Positions 31,471-43,359 of a stretch of DNA of 64,000 nt are shown piece after piece (positions within the stretch are counted from its first letter, which is position 1; each line of letters begins with the position of its first letter). The translations under genes were made by a program, and so were the position numbers. This DNA is from Liolophura sinensis (lineage: Eukaryota; Mollusca; Polyplacophora; Chitonida; Chitonidae): NCBI RefSeq assembly GCF_032854445.1, contig NC_088300.1, positions 52,054,984 to 52,118,983 of the forward strand. Reading direction: 5' to 3'. A model generated the notes under the pieces. It was not told where the DNA came from and did no database searches. It saw only the letters and a list, made by a program, of their open reading frames with translations.

Positions 31471-31913
31471 TGACAAACTTCCTGACATAAACCAGCCAGG
31501 GATGGATTAAAAAGCGATGGTCATTGTATTGTAACGACAGGTCTACATGTTTTGTTGTAATGGCTCTTGGAATATATTTCGATTACCTGAAATACTTGGA
31601 CTGGAACTTTCTTATTTAATTACTAGTTGTTGTTCTTACACGAAGGGTGAAGAGTCTGACTTTATAGTTTCACTTCAGGTTCGTGGCTCACTCCTTCTAT
31701 ATCTCATTCTGACTGATATGATTAAAGGGTTATTGTTGGGTCATGAGGTACCTACCAGGCGAGTTTATTTCACGAGATTTCTTCCAGTTTCGTTCGCCTC
31801 GGCGAAAGAACTTGGTTCGAATAGAGATCACGGTCAGGGTCAATCCTCACGCGAGCACGTGTTTCCATAGTGAATGAAACAATGCAGAATGGGTGTGACT
31901 GATACTGTTCTTT
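31470..31913. other. Upstream region of the short TATA-driven gene
   Basis: The first 50 bases repeat the sequence around 28650-29025 (GACAAACTTCCTGACATAAA, CGATGGTCATTGTAT). An E-box CACGTG lies at about 31855. The 107-codon frame here has no domain. Confidence 0.35.
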
Positions 31914-31962
31914 TGATTGGTTGAATGAGGGGGTCACAGGTCATGGTTGGGTACTATAAATA
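31914..31962 (+). promoter_or_regulatory. CCAAT/TATA promoter
   Basis: An inverted CCAAT (GATTGG, 31915-31920) lies about 35 bases upstream of TATAAATA (31955-31962). Transcription would start near 31985-31990, giving a 5' UTR of about 57 bases before the ATG at 32045. Confidence 0.6.
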
Positions 31963-32044
31963 CTGAGCCCGCGAAATAAAATATGTCGGTTATTTAAAAT
32001 TTTCTCTCGGAACATAGCAAAATTATCTTCAGCATTTCCTGGTC

Positions 32045-32787
32045 ATGGCGCAACTACAACTGAGTGCTGCCGAACAACTTACCGTAAGTCATTACTTAAA
32101 CATGCTGTAGATATCGGTGTCGCACGTCGATACACAGGCACATATCGTGCACATCGCTAATTTTGTATGCAGAAATGGAACTCCCATTACGTCACTACCG
32201 AATCCGGTGATTCCTCCTTGTACATTTCACGGCTAACACAGAGCTGTGATTACGTGGGGTTTTAGATTTGAATCCTGTTTCTAATGCCTGGAAAGGACCT
32301 TTAGAAGTACTCACCACACTATAGTCCTGAGTGCATCCAGCCGGTGGAATAACTCTTGAATCAAACAAAGGGTACAGACTTCCCCGTATTTAAACCGGTG
32401 TGTTGTTCACCCCCATTGAATTCTGTGGTTAGTGGTTGATGGACCGAACCAAGGGGAAATCCCTACTTCAGTCGATATAATTAGGACGGTTACGTCTTAC
32501 CTTTGGAAGCCTTTGAAGTTGACCTATAGTTACCCTCTTTCGCTAAAATAGTCACTGGGTTCTTGTACAAATTGCTACCAGTCAACAATAGGATGAAAAG
32601 ACAGCCGAGACTTTAATGGAGAGGCAATTGTATTTTAACATGAATGGGACATTCCACCAAATATGGTGATACATTTCACCCTGGTGTAATCAGTTTCTTT
32701 CCCGTTGATCAGCGCCGTCCCTTTCAGCTACAGCAACCTCGTTATTCCGAGATGATGGATGACCCCTACTTTGGCGGGGATGTGTAA
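32045..32787 (+). CDS. Possible two-exon gene for a 32-residue peptide
   Basis: ATG at 32045 (GGTCATGGCG) opens exon 32045-32083, which reads MAQLQLSAAEQLT and ends at an excellent donor ACC|GTAAGT. An acceptor CCCTTTCAG leads to 32728-32787, which reads LQQPRYSEMMDDPYFGGDV then TAA. The junction is phase 0. A TATA box 90 bases upstream and AATAAA at 32866-32871 bound a complete transcription unit of about 900 bases. I recognise no family and see no signal peptide or membrane segment; the peptide is acidic. The stop overlaps a donor-like GT|GTAAGG, so this could instead be the 5' end of a longer gene, but no phase-compatible downstream exon was found. A middle exon inside the 644-base intron is also not excluded. 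Confidence 0.45.
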
Positions 32788-32865
32788 GGGCCTAATGAGA
32801 CCAATTTGAATCCTGGGACTAAATTTGTCGAATTTTACTCGTTTCCGTTTATTGTACTTTGATGT

Positions 32866-32871
32866 AATAAA
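32866..32871 (+). terminator. Poly(A) signal AATAAA of the short gene
   Basis: AATAAA 79 bases after the stop codon, followed within 30-45 bases by a T/G-rich element (CTCTGTTGTTTATG). Confidence 0.5.
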
Positions 32872-32887
32872 ACTGAAAACCCTTCAG

Positions 32888-33347
32888 TTGAATTCCTACT
32901 CTCTGTTGTTTATGAATCTGTTCATTCCATAGTTACTGTAATAATTAAGCACCTTACTAGAACTCCTGGCAATAGATTAATAGAGTACCTTGGGTTGAGG
33001 GGGCCCCTAAATTTACACTGACTTTCAAAATGTAACATGTTTTTTTCTGTTTTTTTGTGTGTGTTATGTTTTTTAACTTTTTTGTTTCTTTTTTGCATAT
33101 GTGACAGGCGACAATCCATATGTTTGCCCAGAGGCCCATGACAATATTGTACTTAGATATGTTAAAGACGCACAGCCCTGGTGCCTAAGGAATTAACCTG
33201 ATACACACAGAAACATTTGAAATAGGTCCCCTTATGACATCGAAACATAAGCATTTTGTATGCTTGTGGATATTAAGCATGTTGTATGGGGGACTCACTT
33301 GAAATGTTACAGACAATACGTGTATCAGGTGTTATTCTTCACATTTG
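32888..33347. other. Spacer; nothing recognised
   Basis: Homopolymer-rich minus-strand frames here are not protein-like. Confidence 0.3.
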
Positions 33348-33712
33348 TCCGACCCCGATAGCACAGTTGGTAGAACGTCCGCTTCGGGAGGCGGTAGATC
33401 CAGGGTCAATCCTGGGTCGAGTTACACCTAAGACCTTAAAAGAAGAAGTTGTAACTTCCTCGCTTGGCGTTCAGCATGAAGGGGATAGAGCAACGACTGA
33501 TTGACCCATATCAGTATAATGGCTTGGGTGGGGCAACTTACTTGCCTTCGGTAAGGCGTTTCAGTGAAGCAGCACTAGATAGAAGAGTGGCTGAAATCCG
33601 TCCTGCAGCTAGCAGGCACATTACATGCACTCTAAGAATTCCTTCGTCGTCATATGATTGAAAAATTGTTAAGTACGACGTTAAACCCCAAGCACTCAGT
33701 CACTCACTCTTC
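33348..33712 (+). repeat. Full-length SINE family B with tRNA-Pro-like head
   Basis: The head has the A box TAGCACAGTTGGTAGAACG and an anticodon arm CCGC-TTCGGGA-GCGG with CGG in the anticodon position (proline type). The B-box region is GGGTCAATCCTGGG. The body runs to the 3' signature GATTGAAAAATTGTTAAGTA then CGACGTTAAACCCCAAGC and ends in (CACT)n. Because of the attached body this is a SINE, not a tRNA gene. Confidence 0.93.
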
Positions 33713-34346
33713 ACATTTGCTCACTGAGTATTACTTTCACTTTCAAGGACAGCAACAGCAACTGTGCACTTCTATCTATATTAAACCCAACGTCAGATAG
33801 AAATGAAAGCAAGTTCTATGATTATCCATGTACATGATTGAAAATCTAATCAGAAAAAGCAACGGTGTATTTGGAGCAGTATTGGAGATTTTATTTGACT
33901 TTTATCTGAACTTCATGCAAGCCGTATCATTAATACCAGTCAAGTTCTACGGCCCGTTCATGTACCAAGAGTCATGAGAGTACTAGCCAACAGCCAACAT
34001 AAGAATACATACCAAAAATAGTCTCGGGGCAATACAATTTTAAAACACAGTCTAATAAGTTTACCTTTCACCAATAGAAAATATTTCTTATGAAGTAAGA
34101 AACAAAAGAGCACACAACTACGTCCAAACATGGGACATCAGCTGAAACGAAATGTAATTCTTGACTCGGGAGCGGTTGTTATTTCAATTTACCATTGACA
34201 GACACATACCATACCCACATTTCGGTAGCCACATAGCCGAATGTCGGTAGACACATAACAGAAGCTGCAGACTTACACAGCAGTGTAAAACTTGCAACGT
34301 TCAAAGTTACACGCATGAAGTTTTGGCGGATATCCCCTTCCATAGT
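33713..34346. other. Spacer; nothing recognised
   Basis: A short local repeat (ACACATACCATACCCACATT / TCGGTAGCCACATAGCCGAA / GGTAGACACATAACAGAA) lies near 34200-34262. No gene is seen. Confidence 0.3.
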
Positions 34347-34500
34347 CTACGGGGGCTTCAGTGGAGTATACCGTGCTTATAGCTAACTGACCCAGAGCCT
34401 CTCCACATTGAGATCACTGTGTCCTAAGTCCAGGTCATGCTGGCTTCCTCTCCGGTGTTGCGTGAGAATGTCTTCCAGCAAGCGGCGGATGGTCATGGGT
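34347..34500 (+). repeat. SINE with family-A core and a different head (copy 2)
   Basis: Sister of 29687-29870, sharing CTACGGGGGCTTCAGTGGAG through GTATACCGTGCTTATAGC. The core GGTCATGCTGGCTTCCTCTC and GCGGCGGATGGTCATGGGTT is clearly family A. Confidence 0.75.
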
Positions 34501-34507
34501 TAAAATA

Positions 34508-35505
34508 GAGGGGTTATTAAGAAATATAAATATGCTTTAAAGATTAAAAAAAAAAATTCGCATTCTTTTTGGAATATCTTTCTCTGTGTTCGTGATACTC
34601 TTCGTACCATACTCTTCGTTTTATAGTACCTTTTCCTGAATGTTTACGTTTTTAGATACACTTGCCCCTGTTAATGCATGACTAATACAACTTATACAGA
34701 TGTTGAATGGTTACAACACCCCACCGTAGATATACTGTGTATGATGAGAGGCCGTTGTTATCCATGTTCAATGAATTATATACTATGCATCAGAGATCGT
34801 CAGTTTGTGTGTCTCGGTGTTAAGAGTGCAGCATACAGTGAGGATGATCGACTGTCAGGTGTCACAGTCAGTGATGACTGGATACAAAAGGTCACGTTTG
34901 GACTCTTCTGCATGGCGTAACACTCTATAGTGAGCAGTGACATCTTAATAAGTTTATGGCAACGAGCTATTATACATATAAATGTGACTGACTGTAATTG
35001 TTCTGCGACGAAGACACACCGACGTGATAACCACAGCAGTTTTATAGAAGCCACGTTAAACCTGCATACAGGGAAATTAAATTAACGTATTTGTATCAGT
35101 ATATTTATTTATTTATTTGGTTGCAGTTTCATACCGTAATAATGTAGCACACACGCAATTGATTGCATGAAAATAACGGTCAGTTTAGAACATGCAGGGA
35201 GATCGAGAATATTATTGTCACCATAACTGTTGTGCATATGCTGACCTATATATAGTCGGGTAGTATAGGAATTTCCTGTAGAGGCACGTGATCACCGCTT
35301 CCCCTTGTCCCTGTGAGTAGGCATGATGTCACCTGATCATAAAGTCACATGTGCTTTAATTTTAATACTCAAGCACAACGCCCTTTGTACTACAACAAGA
35401 CTATGCATCATGACAATTATTAACATAGCCTGTGGCATTGTTTCCATATGTGTTTTATTTACAACGCTGTTAATCAGCATTTCGGTATGGCTTCTGGAAA
35501 GATGA
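34508..35505 (+). repeat. Dispersed 1-kb block, copy 2
   Basis: Partner of 30480-31470. Its 80-codon frame is 34678-34920. The 1-kb blocks are offset by 4032 bases, but the adjacent SINEs are offset by 4660. Copy 1 therefore has about 0.63 kb more between SINE and block, the stretch that holds a family-D repeat. Confidence 0.85.
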
Positions 35506-35789
35506 TTGTTGAAGCAGTGTTAACAGTGTTCATTTACGCGGGAAAAAACTTGCAAACTTTGCTGGAAGAGCTTAAACGATCAGACCACCAGTAAACAAAG
35601 TACACAGTGTTACAAAGTCGAGTTCATGATACTTGGAAAGATTTTTAAAGATTTTTAACGTAATGTTTTACAACGAATATATTTAGTCATATGACTAAAA
35701 CATTTAATACGACGTAAATCCCCAAGCATACATGCTATAGATATCTTTATCTTTCATGTAGAAATATACAGCCGCTATTAGAACTTGTT

Positions 35790-35905
35790 CCCCAGGCCTC
35801 TGCCCGGTTTTCTCCCACCATAATGCTGGCCGCCGTCGTATAAGTTAAATATTCTTTGAGTTCGGGGTGAACACCAATCAAACAAATATATGAATAAATA
35901 ATACA
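35790..35905 (+). repeat. SINE family A, 3' part
   Basis: Reads CTGCCCGGTTTTCTCCCACC, ATAATGCTGGCCGCCGTCGT and AACACCAATCAAACAAATAT. Confidence 0.88.
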
Positions 35906-36586
35906 GCCTGGTTATAGCAACTAAAAAAGACTTTGTGATGTCAGTATCTTCAGCTTGTTCGAGCTGATTCCAAAATCCATCGTATAAGCTCTGTCCTCAT
36001 TAATTTTGCATTTTATTCACCATATATGGAGGCAGCATGAAACAGTCTTTCAAATGTGTACTTTACTTAATTCAAAGCTGATCTGCTCTTTTAACTTGTA
36101 AACTAATCATGTTTTATGTCCATTGTTAAATTAAATAAAATACATACACCTGACTTTTTCAAAAGGCGAATAAGTTCAGAGTTTACTTGGAGGAGTGAGG
36201 AAATGTCTAACTAGAGGAACAAGATATACTAATTAATCAGATTCATTCCCATCTTCATAACTACATATGTTAAATAATAACCCAATAAAAATACTAGTCG
36301 ATTTTGTATCATTTTTTATATATATCATTATTATTTCGTTCGGGTAAATAGAATGCAATTAGTAATAAGGCTGAAAAAATGTAAAATATATATGCATTTC
36401 TGTAAGTACTGGGCAGATCATTTCGTGTAACGATATCTTTCAAATAACACGCAGTTTCGATAGAGCTGGTTTTTAAAACAAACGAAGAGTTGTAATTAAC
36501 AGATGTAAAAACTCCACTAGTCAAATGTACATATTTTGACCAAAATATTCACATGGTGCAGAATTACAAACCTCTTTTTAACAAAA
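35906..36586. other. Spacer; nothing recognised
   Basis: AT-rich sequence without supported features. Confidence 0.3.
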
Positions 36587-36753
36587 ATGAGCGATTTGAC
36601 ATCTCTCAAAAGTTGGGTGCCCGCTGATGAAGCTTCTGTAGTAGAAAGTACACAACCTTTAAACGTAGAGCAAAGAGTAATTAAAACAAACAAAAACAAA
36701 AAAGCGTCTAAAAGGCTTTCCCGTTTTAATACCCGGTACCCAGCACCATGCCC
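36587..36753 (+). pseudogene. Orphan coding-like exon or gene relic
   Basis: ATG at 36587 opens a protein-like frame (MSDLTSLKSWVPADEASVVE, STQPLNVEQRVIKTNKNKK). It meets a strong donor-like CCC|GTAAGG at 36753, or else TAA at 36755. Beyond that stop the same frame runs on for about 34 further codons (GNKDPVQEENNDSKYDT). This is either a first exon whose partners are not recognised or a broken frame with one stop. No family assigned. Confidence 0.3.
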
Positions 36754-36869
36754 GTAAGGAAACAAGGACCCTGTGCAAGAAGAAAACAATGACTCCAAGT
36801 ATGATACAATGAACGATGAAACTAATGTGAATCCTAAACCATTATACCTGCGAACAACTTAGTCATCAT

Positions 36870-37922
36870 CTGATGTGTTCAAATTAGACTGTCAGGGCAA
36901 GCTTGCAAAAATAAGCAGCCTGACTAGAACATTATCAGGTATCAACTCCCATTTAGTCAGGAGTAAACAGTTCATCGTGACTTCACGAACCGAAAATGCA
37001 AATAACACATAGAGAAACTGCAAGTCACAAGATGGACTAAATGGGTTTTGTAGCTTGCTGCCCACGACTCAAAAGTTATTTTCAGACCTGTTGCACCATA
37101 ATTCTAAACAGATTTTTTGTTTACAATACATCACTGAATATAGAAGACTGTGTTTTGTTATTTTGCAAAAAAGATATTATTACAATTATTAGAAAAGACG
37201 TTACAAAATAAAATAAGAAACAAAAATAATAAGTTCCCACTGAAGAGACTTGCCGAAGAGCTAATCTAACGTTTTATTTACTGGCACATCACTTCAACTC
37301 ATGCAGATGAGTCTCTTTGAAATCCGTTTCTTTGGTGAGTTCCCATTATATAAACTGTAGAAGTCTAGAAAATATTTCACGCCAATTTACAGACACATAT
37401 ACAGCAGAAACATTCGTTACATTACCAAGGTCAAGACGTGGACATAATGAGTATAAATATGTACACGTATACTTGTTTTTGGTGACTATATACACGCACT
37501 GGTCTAACCTTCCAGTTACAAGGTTTAGCCCGCTAGATTTGTATCATCGCACACCGAACTGGTCTTTGCAAAACTTTTCTTTGAACGTTTCCGTCCTAAT
37601 TTCGAACTTTATATAACTTCTTAGTTGTCTGATATTCTAAGCGTCTCTTTGTGGAATTGGACTTGCGATTATTCGTCCGGGACGTCCATTTTTGCTGTCT
37701 ACTTCCAGGCATACATTAAATACATACCAGAAATTCGACACTTTTACTGGAACAGTTCTGAGATGGTCTTCCTTTTACTGTTGGTGTCTTTCTTTGGAAA
37801 AATGCAAATCACGTATAGGTTTCACTCTCAGTTAGTAACATTTTTAACCCCTGAGAAAGATCACGTTGAATATAATGGTTAGCACACAGAAATTCCACAC
37901 TCCCTGGAGATCGTTACGACCT
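36870..37922. other. Spacer downstream of the DUSP gene
   Basis: Probably includes the 3' UTR of the minus-strand phosphatase. The longer plus-strand frames have no domain. Confidence 0.3.
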
Positions 37923-40900
37923 TCATTGACCTTGTCCACCTTTGTTTTCCACTTCGATATTGGCGTTTGATTTTCCCTCTGCCAGATCAGGTAGGTTGTT
38001 GAAATGTCCCTTTTGTAATAGCTGTTGGTCAAGGTCGCAGATCTGCTGCAAGAAGCCGTCGTTAGGGCATATGTTCCTTTTGTCCCGCACGGCCCTGACA
38101 GCATCCCTGGCGCGCATGCCCTCCTTCAGCATGAGGTAGGCTAGGACCAAAGTGGCTGACCGACTAATCCCTTGACGGCAGTGTACCAGTACCTGACCTG
38201 TCAAATATACAAGTAAGTTGTGATGGGGAGTTCCATAAGTGTTGGTATTAACGTTTTGCGCGTTATTCAGCCCCAAACATCCCTGTGACCAATAAGCACT
38301 GGAGCCTTTGAAACCCTGGTGGTTTTACGTTTTTGTTATGTTCTATTACAAGCTATGCAAGCAACCACTAAAGATCTTGAATAGCTTCAGCGTCAAAATG
38401 TGGATTTTCTTATGCCAGCAGCTGTGATGTGTACCCAGTAGCGTTGGGGTACATCATTGAGGGTACATCACATGTATATATTTGATATATGGAGCTACAT
38501 CGGCAAGAATTTTCATTTTTCCCATTACTATTCGCATTATTTTCGTACGTTACAAAGAACGCACCTGTCCAACAAGAATGGTCGGTTGCCAACTAATAAA
38601 AATTGTATACACTGAAGTACATAGAATTAGGCCCACTGTAACACTGCTCTTCCTGAAAAACTGAAACAAGGTCCGGATGCCGGATGTTTCTTTCGGATGG
38701 TCTGTCGAACTTAGAACCACTGAGTATTGCGTGTGAAGGCAGGGAAAATAAGCACTTTAAAAGCTGAAACAGGTCCCTGTTTCCGCGTTTTCGAATCTAT
38801 ACGTTGAATTTTGAACCACCGAGGATTGCGTGAGAAGAAAGGGGAAATGAGGGCCTGAAAAGCAGAAAGGGATACAATCATTCGATCAAGGGATAGAATC
38901 CTTCGACCAAAGGATAAGATCATTCGACCAACAGATGAGATCATTCGACCAAATCAAAATTTTACATGATTTTACGTCAGAAGAAAGAAACCGCTGCACA
39001 GTGATTTAAAAAAAAAACGAAATAAATGGGAATTTAATCAAAATATGAACCAATGCTGTGTGTATATCACAGACTTAAATGTAATACATTCGTATAAGAC
39101 ATACATACCGCCACTTTTTACAGCGTCAGATATAAATTCCGCCGCTTCTTCAAAGAACGGCGCCAGCTGGAAATTCTGAAAGTCCATGGCGTCCACTCCA
39201 AGAAACTTAATCCTGGCTTTGGTGTAGGTGGCAGGGTCTGTGTTCACCTGGAACTCTTGAGGACCGTGCGCAGCATTCAGCACATGCGTTACCTTCAGTC
39301 TCCTCAACACGGAGATATTCCGGGCAATGCCTCTGAAAACAGATCACGTTGAAATCAAAGACAGCTGCAATTAAAACGTAACTGTTCATTAATGATAACT
39401 ATTCACGATTTGAATATTGGTTAAATTTACGCACCTATGTAAGAGAAGATTCCCAGCGGCTCTTTAAAGCATCATTAAAAACTATTTGCCTCACTTTACA
39501 TGAGTACATCTTGATTTCTTCCTTCCATTGGGACTATATTTTCACTTAAATACTTCTTAGTTCTCCGTTGGTACGTGTTTCACGCTGTGTTGGAAATTAT
39601 TATTGCTATTTCACAAAACCAATTAACAGAATACCCATTCGCTTGCTCCATCTAAAATAACAGCAATGATAAACTGAATTATCATCCTGAATTATCGGCT
39701 TGATAGGTGAGGTTAGAGAAACATTAAAACAAAATTTAAAAAAAATTGCGTAACATGTTCATCGATTTACATCTAAAGAGGCTGTACCCACGAAAATGGG
39801 CATAACATTTGTCGTCTAGGGAAAACTAGGATATGTATACAAAATGCCCATTTCATATACAAGACCATGCTGTTTTCCCTGAATTGTTCGTCGCCTTGAA
39901 GGGTGAGGAGAGAGAAACTAGGTCATCAAATTTGAATGGCACGATCATTCACATCATCCATCGATTTACATGTAAAGAAGCTGTATCGATGACAATGAGA
40001 AGAACATTTATCGTCTTGGATTTTCAAGATTCTACACCATCCCAGATTGAAAGAATTTAAGCAAAAGTTCATTAGGCCTATAAGATTAAAAGCTTTTGCC
40101 TTTCTTACTATACAAACGGCGAAAAATATTAACAAAACTGATACCCATCAACAAAGCACAAAGCTATAAATCTATAAATAAGCACATTTCCTCCAATTCC
40201 AAGGATGCACATCATTAGACATTAGACATAAGCATTGCATGCCAGGACGGATTTAGGTACTACCCGTGTTCTTTTTAACAAACAAAATGGCTGAAATCCC
40301 CCCCACCCCACCCTTCACCCCCCTCCACAATCATCATCATCGAAAACATGACTGATTTTACAAACCAGCTTCAACCATAAATTAGCTTGGAGTTGTCTAG
40401 GTTTGAATTGCTATACAACAAAAAAAATCCATTACAGTTCATCTATTGAACTGATTGGTATAATAGATTAGTAAAGTAGCTCCGAAGAAATGCATTCTGA
40501 CGAACTCAGTATTTTGAGTATCTTCACTATATGGCACATACATTATAACATAACATAACAACATAGCATACCATAACATAACCATAACATAAACATAACC
40601 ATATAATAACATAACCATATAATATAATATAATATAATATAATATAATATAATATAATATAATATAATATAATATAATATAATATAATATAATATAATAT
40701 AATATAATGTAATCAAATCTAATCTAATCTAATATAATCTAATATAATCTAATCTGTACTAGGCTTACAGAAGTTATTTTAAATTTAATTTAAATATGTT
40801 TTAATTCTCCTAGAAGTTCTCTAGAAGTCTACTGTGTACATATACCGCTAGCACATTTATATCAGGATGCTTTATATTTTAAAAGAATATGTACTACTTA

Positions 40901-41366
40901 TTCATATCACACTCGGCGTCCTCCCACCATGATGCTGGCCGCTATCGTAGGCCATAGGTGAAATATTTTTGAGTATACAGCGTTTACACGAATGAAATAA
41001 ATAAATGAATATACCATACTCATTTCTTTCTATGTACATGGCTCGAGGGACAACGGCGTGGTACCTGACAAACCTCCTCACTTAAAGCAGCCAAAGCTGC
41101 AAGAGCTGGATTCAAGCACGCGAACAGCGCTTTACGGTCACCTGTGTGACCAGGTGTATACGGTAGTAAGCTGTCACAGGTACAGTGTCAGAAGTTACTG
41201 TGACATTAATGATAGCAAAAATCAGAACTTACTCTTCGCTGATTATAATGTTTGGGTGCACGTGGTCACAAGCTGTGTCGGGTAACATGGTGAGGCCCCC
41301 GCAGGGGAACGTGATGATGTCCAGTAATTCCTCTGGGGTGCAGGCACAAGTGTCCGACTTTTCCAT
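37923..41366 (-). CDS. DUSP3 (VHR)-like dual-specificity protein phosphatase
   Basis: Exons 41233-41366, 39109-39332 and 37923-38197 join (phases 2 and 1) into 210 residues starting [16 protein letters not shown]. Atypical small DUSPs dephosphorylate phospho-Tyr and phospho-Thr, typically of MAP kinases, in cytosol or nucleus. The catalytic loop is complete: [20 protein letters not shown], with Cys126 and Arg132. The general-acid loop [10 protein letters not shown] places Asp95 where DUSP3 has Asp92. Other family blocks are [31 protein letters not shown] and [17 protein letters not shown]. The sequence around these is closer to DUSP3 than to DUSP13 or DUSP26. The C terminus extends about 20 residues beyond DUSP3 with a polar tail ending NKGGQGQ. 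Donors GTAAGT and GTATGT and acceptors TTTTCAG and TTGACAG fit. Confidence 0.94.
38683..38960. repeat. Short tandem repeats in DUSP intron 2
   Basis: Two diverged units are GAACCACTGAGTATTGCGTG and GAACCACCGAGGATTGCGTG, followed by four 22-24 bp units of the type GATCATTCGACCAA (38875-38955). Confidence 0.75.
39700..40045. repeat. Diverged direct duplication, about 195-bp spacing
   Basis: GTTCATCGATTTACATCTAA through ACATTTGTCGTCTAGGG (about 39758) recurs as CATCCATCGATTTACATGTA through ACATTTATCGTCTTGG (about 39955). Both copies are preceded by GGTGAGG-AGAGAAAC-like sequence. It lies in DUSP intron 1. Confidence 0.7.
40540..40760. repeat. ATAAC/AATAT pentanucleotide array
   Basis: CATAA repeats pass into a pure AATAT array of about 20 units and end in AATCT variants. 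In DUSP intron 1. Confidence 0.95.
40905..41015 (+). repeat. SINE family A, 3' part, in DUSP intron 1
   Basis: Reads CGTCCTCCCACCATGATGCT, GGTGAAATATTTTTGAGTAT and GAATGAAATAAATAAATGAA. Confidence 0.82.
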
Positions 41367-43359
41367 GGCTGGTAATCACCTGTGTACACACAAACCTAAC
41401 ACCTGTATTAACCAAATTAGTCGAAGTTCAAGAACTACTACATGTAGGTCGTGCAACCAGAAAGTATGTATCTTATTTTTTAGCAAACCCAAGTGAAACC
41501 GGTGTAGAGTTTTTACAGTTTTTAGACTCGTTAGAACAAAATTAGTGTCCATGAGGGCAACTCGACATCATATTTGATCTAGGCGAGCATAAAGTCGCTA
41601 CCAGATAAATTGTACGCATGCTTGATTAAATTTTAACGGACTGGTTCGCTCGGTATCAATTTAATGTGACTGTGTGGTGTAAGGTCCTCGTGAATACAGC
41701 ATGCTTGCACCTACTAAAAAAACTATTTTATAAAAATAACATCTGAGCGGCAAACTCCCTTTGTACAGTTGCAAATATACCTATATATGTATAGGGCATT
41801 CACACCCATAACGATTACAATACTACAATGTCACTTACATTGGGTCCGTCCAGTTAACTTGGTATATTAACATACAACAGTTACTCAAAACACACTTAGT
41901 CAAGTACACAAAGAACTTGAATAAGCTATTATGTATTTTCTAGGTATAAACCTTAAATATAATTTTCACCCAGTCAATGCATTCAGAGAACAGTTGAAAG
42001 AAGTAAAAGCGTTAGTCTTAAGTTTTTTAATTTAGTGACTATATTTGTAATCTCAAGTTCTCACTCAAAGTAGTCCATACCATTAATGTACCTTTTAACA
42101 CATTTTTTTACACTCAATTTAACAATATGTACAGGGGTAGCTAATTATGAGTAAATGATAAATCTGGATACTAATCATATAATTTATTTCTATATGAAAT
42201 ACAAACAAGTAATTATTTATATAAGCCAGTCAGCATTCGCTTGTTTTGAGAATGGAACATTTTGGCAGATGACGAAAAAAAAAAAGAGATGCAAATTTCA
42301 TATAAAGAAAAGAATACACTCTCAGCCCTCTATATACGAGACGAGCTTGACGTAAAGGCGGACTAACCTATGGAGCTCTACCTACGGTAGGCCCGGTGAT
42401 CACATTATAGATTTTCACCCTTCACAAACATATTCCCTTGTCTTCGATGGTGCATGGCTATGCCATCTGATCATGTATTTCAATCGAGATAGGTGCTGGC
42501 GATGCTTTAGTTACATGTAAGCATATTTAAAAGATACTTTTATGGTAGTTTCAAAGGAAGTGTATTCAATGATATTTTAAGAAAATTGCATTCAAACAAA
42601 GCATTTTATGTTATTTCCTACAATGTTAACTGTGTCTTTTGTGTTATTTTAGCTGGTTAAAAAGCATCTATTTAAAGTTAGTTTTGTTTTTGGTGTTATA
42701 ACTCTTATGTGGAAAGACAACCATTTCCTTGTTCTATACATGTTCTATACAAAATATGGCTGAAATATTAAACCTTATACCATTCAATCACACAAAACGT
42801 GGCAAAGTAGAATTTGTTATTCTACAAAGTAAAGCACCCCAAAAACAAACACCCCAAACGCTACACAGAGTACACCCTTATCTCAAAACCGCTCACGCTC
42901 AGTGACATGATTCGATGTGTCATATTTTGTCCACAACATCAATACAAGCAATTATTTATGTCCTGCTTTTTCATACATATACATGGATAAAATATATATA
43001 TATAGCGGGAGATCCGCATTTGGCGGTACTTTTCTGGGGTTTTCCTCGAAAAGAATGACATAACAGGTGTGTAATTAATCTGCCAGCACATATCCGGGTT
43101 ATTAAGTGAATTCGAAACAACCCCACAGTAGTTTGAATAAAACTTAACAAGAAACATATAAACACTGTCACGTGTTTATAAATGCAATTATATTCATCTT
43201 GAGTGTATTTGAAATATACCGGTATATATTAAGTTATCACGTAGCTTGTTTTGTTTCAAGGCCGAAAGATGTTTTATAACACCGCTAAAATTTTACTGAC
43301 GGTCACCGGTGACAAGGCCTGGGATCATGACAGGACATTGTATTACGTAACCGAGAGTG
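41367..43359. other. DUSP 5' flank and spacer
   Basis: Contains the DUSP promoter, not resolvable by eye, then AT-rich spacer. No exon, RNA or repeat family is supported. Confidence 0.3.

Noticed and set aside
31547-31870. Plus-strand frame of 107 codons upstream of the TATA box
   Set aside because: No domain or splice context, and it ends before a better supported promoter.
33348-33430. tRNA-Pro(CGG) gene
   Set aside because: The head folds like tRNA-Pro but is fused to a SINE body found again at 43360-43650, so it is a SINE promoter region.
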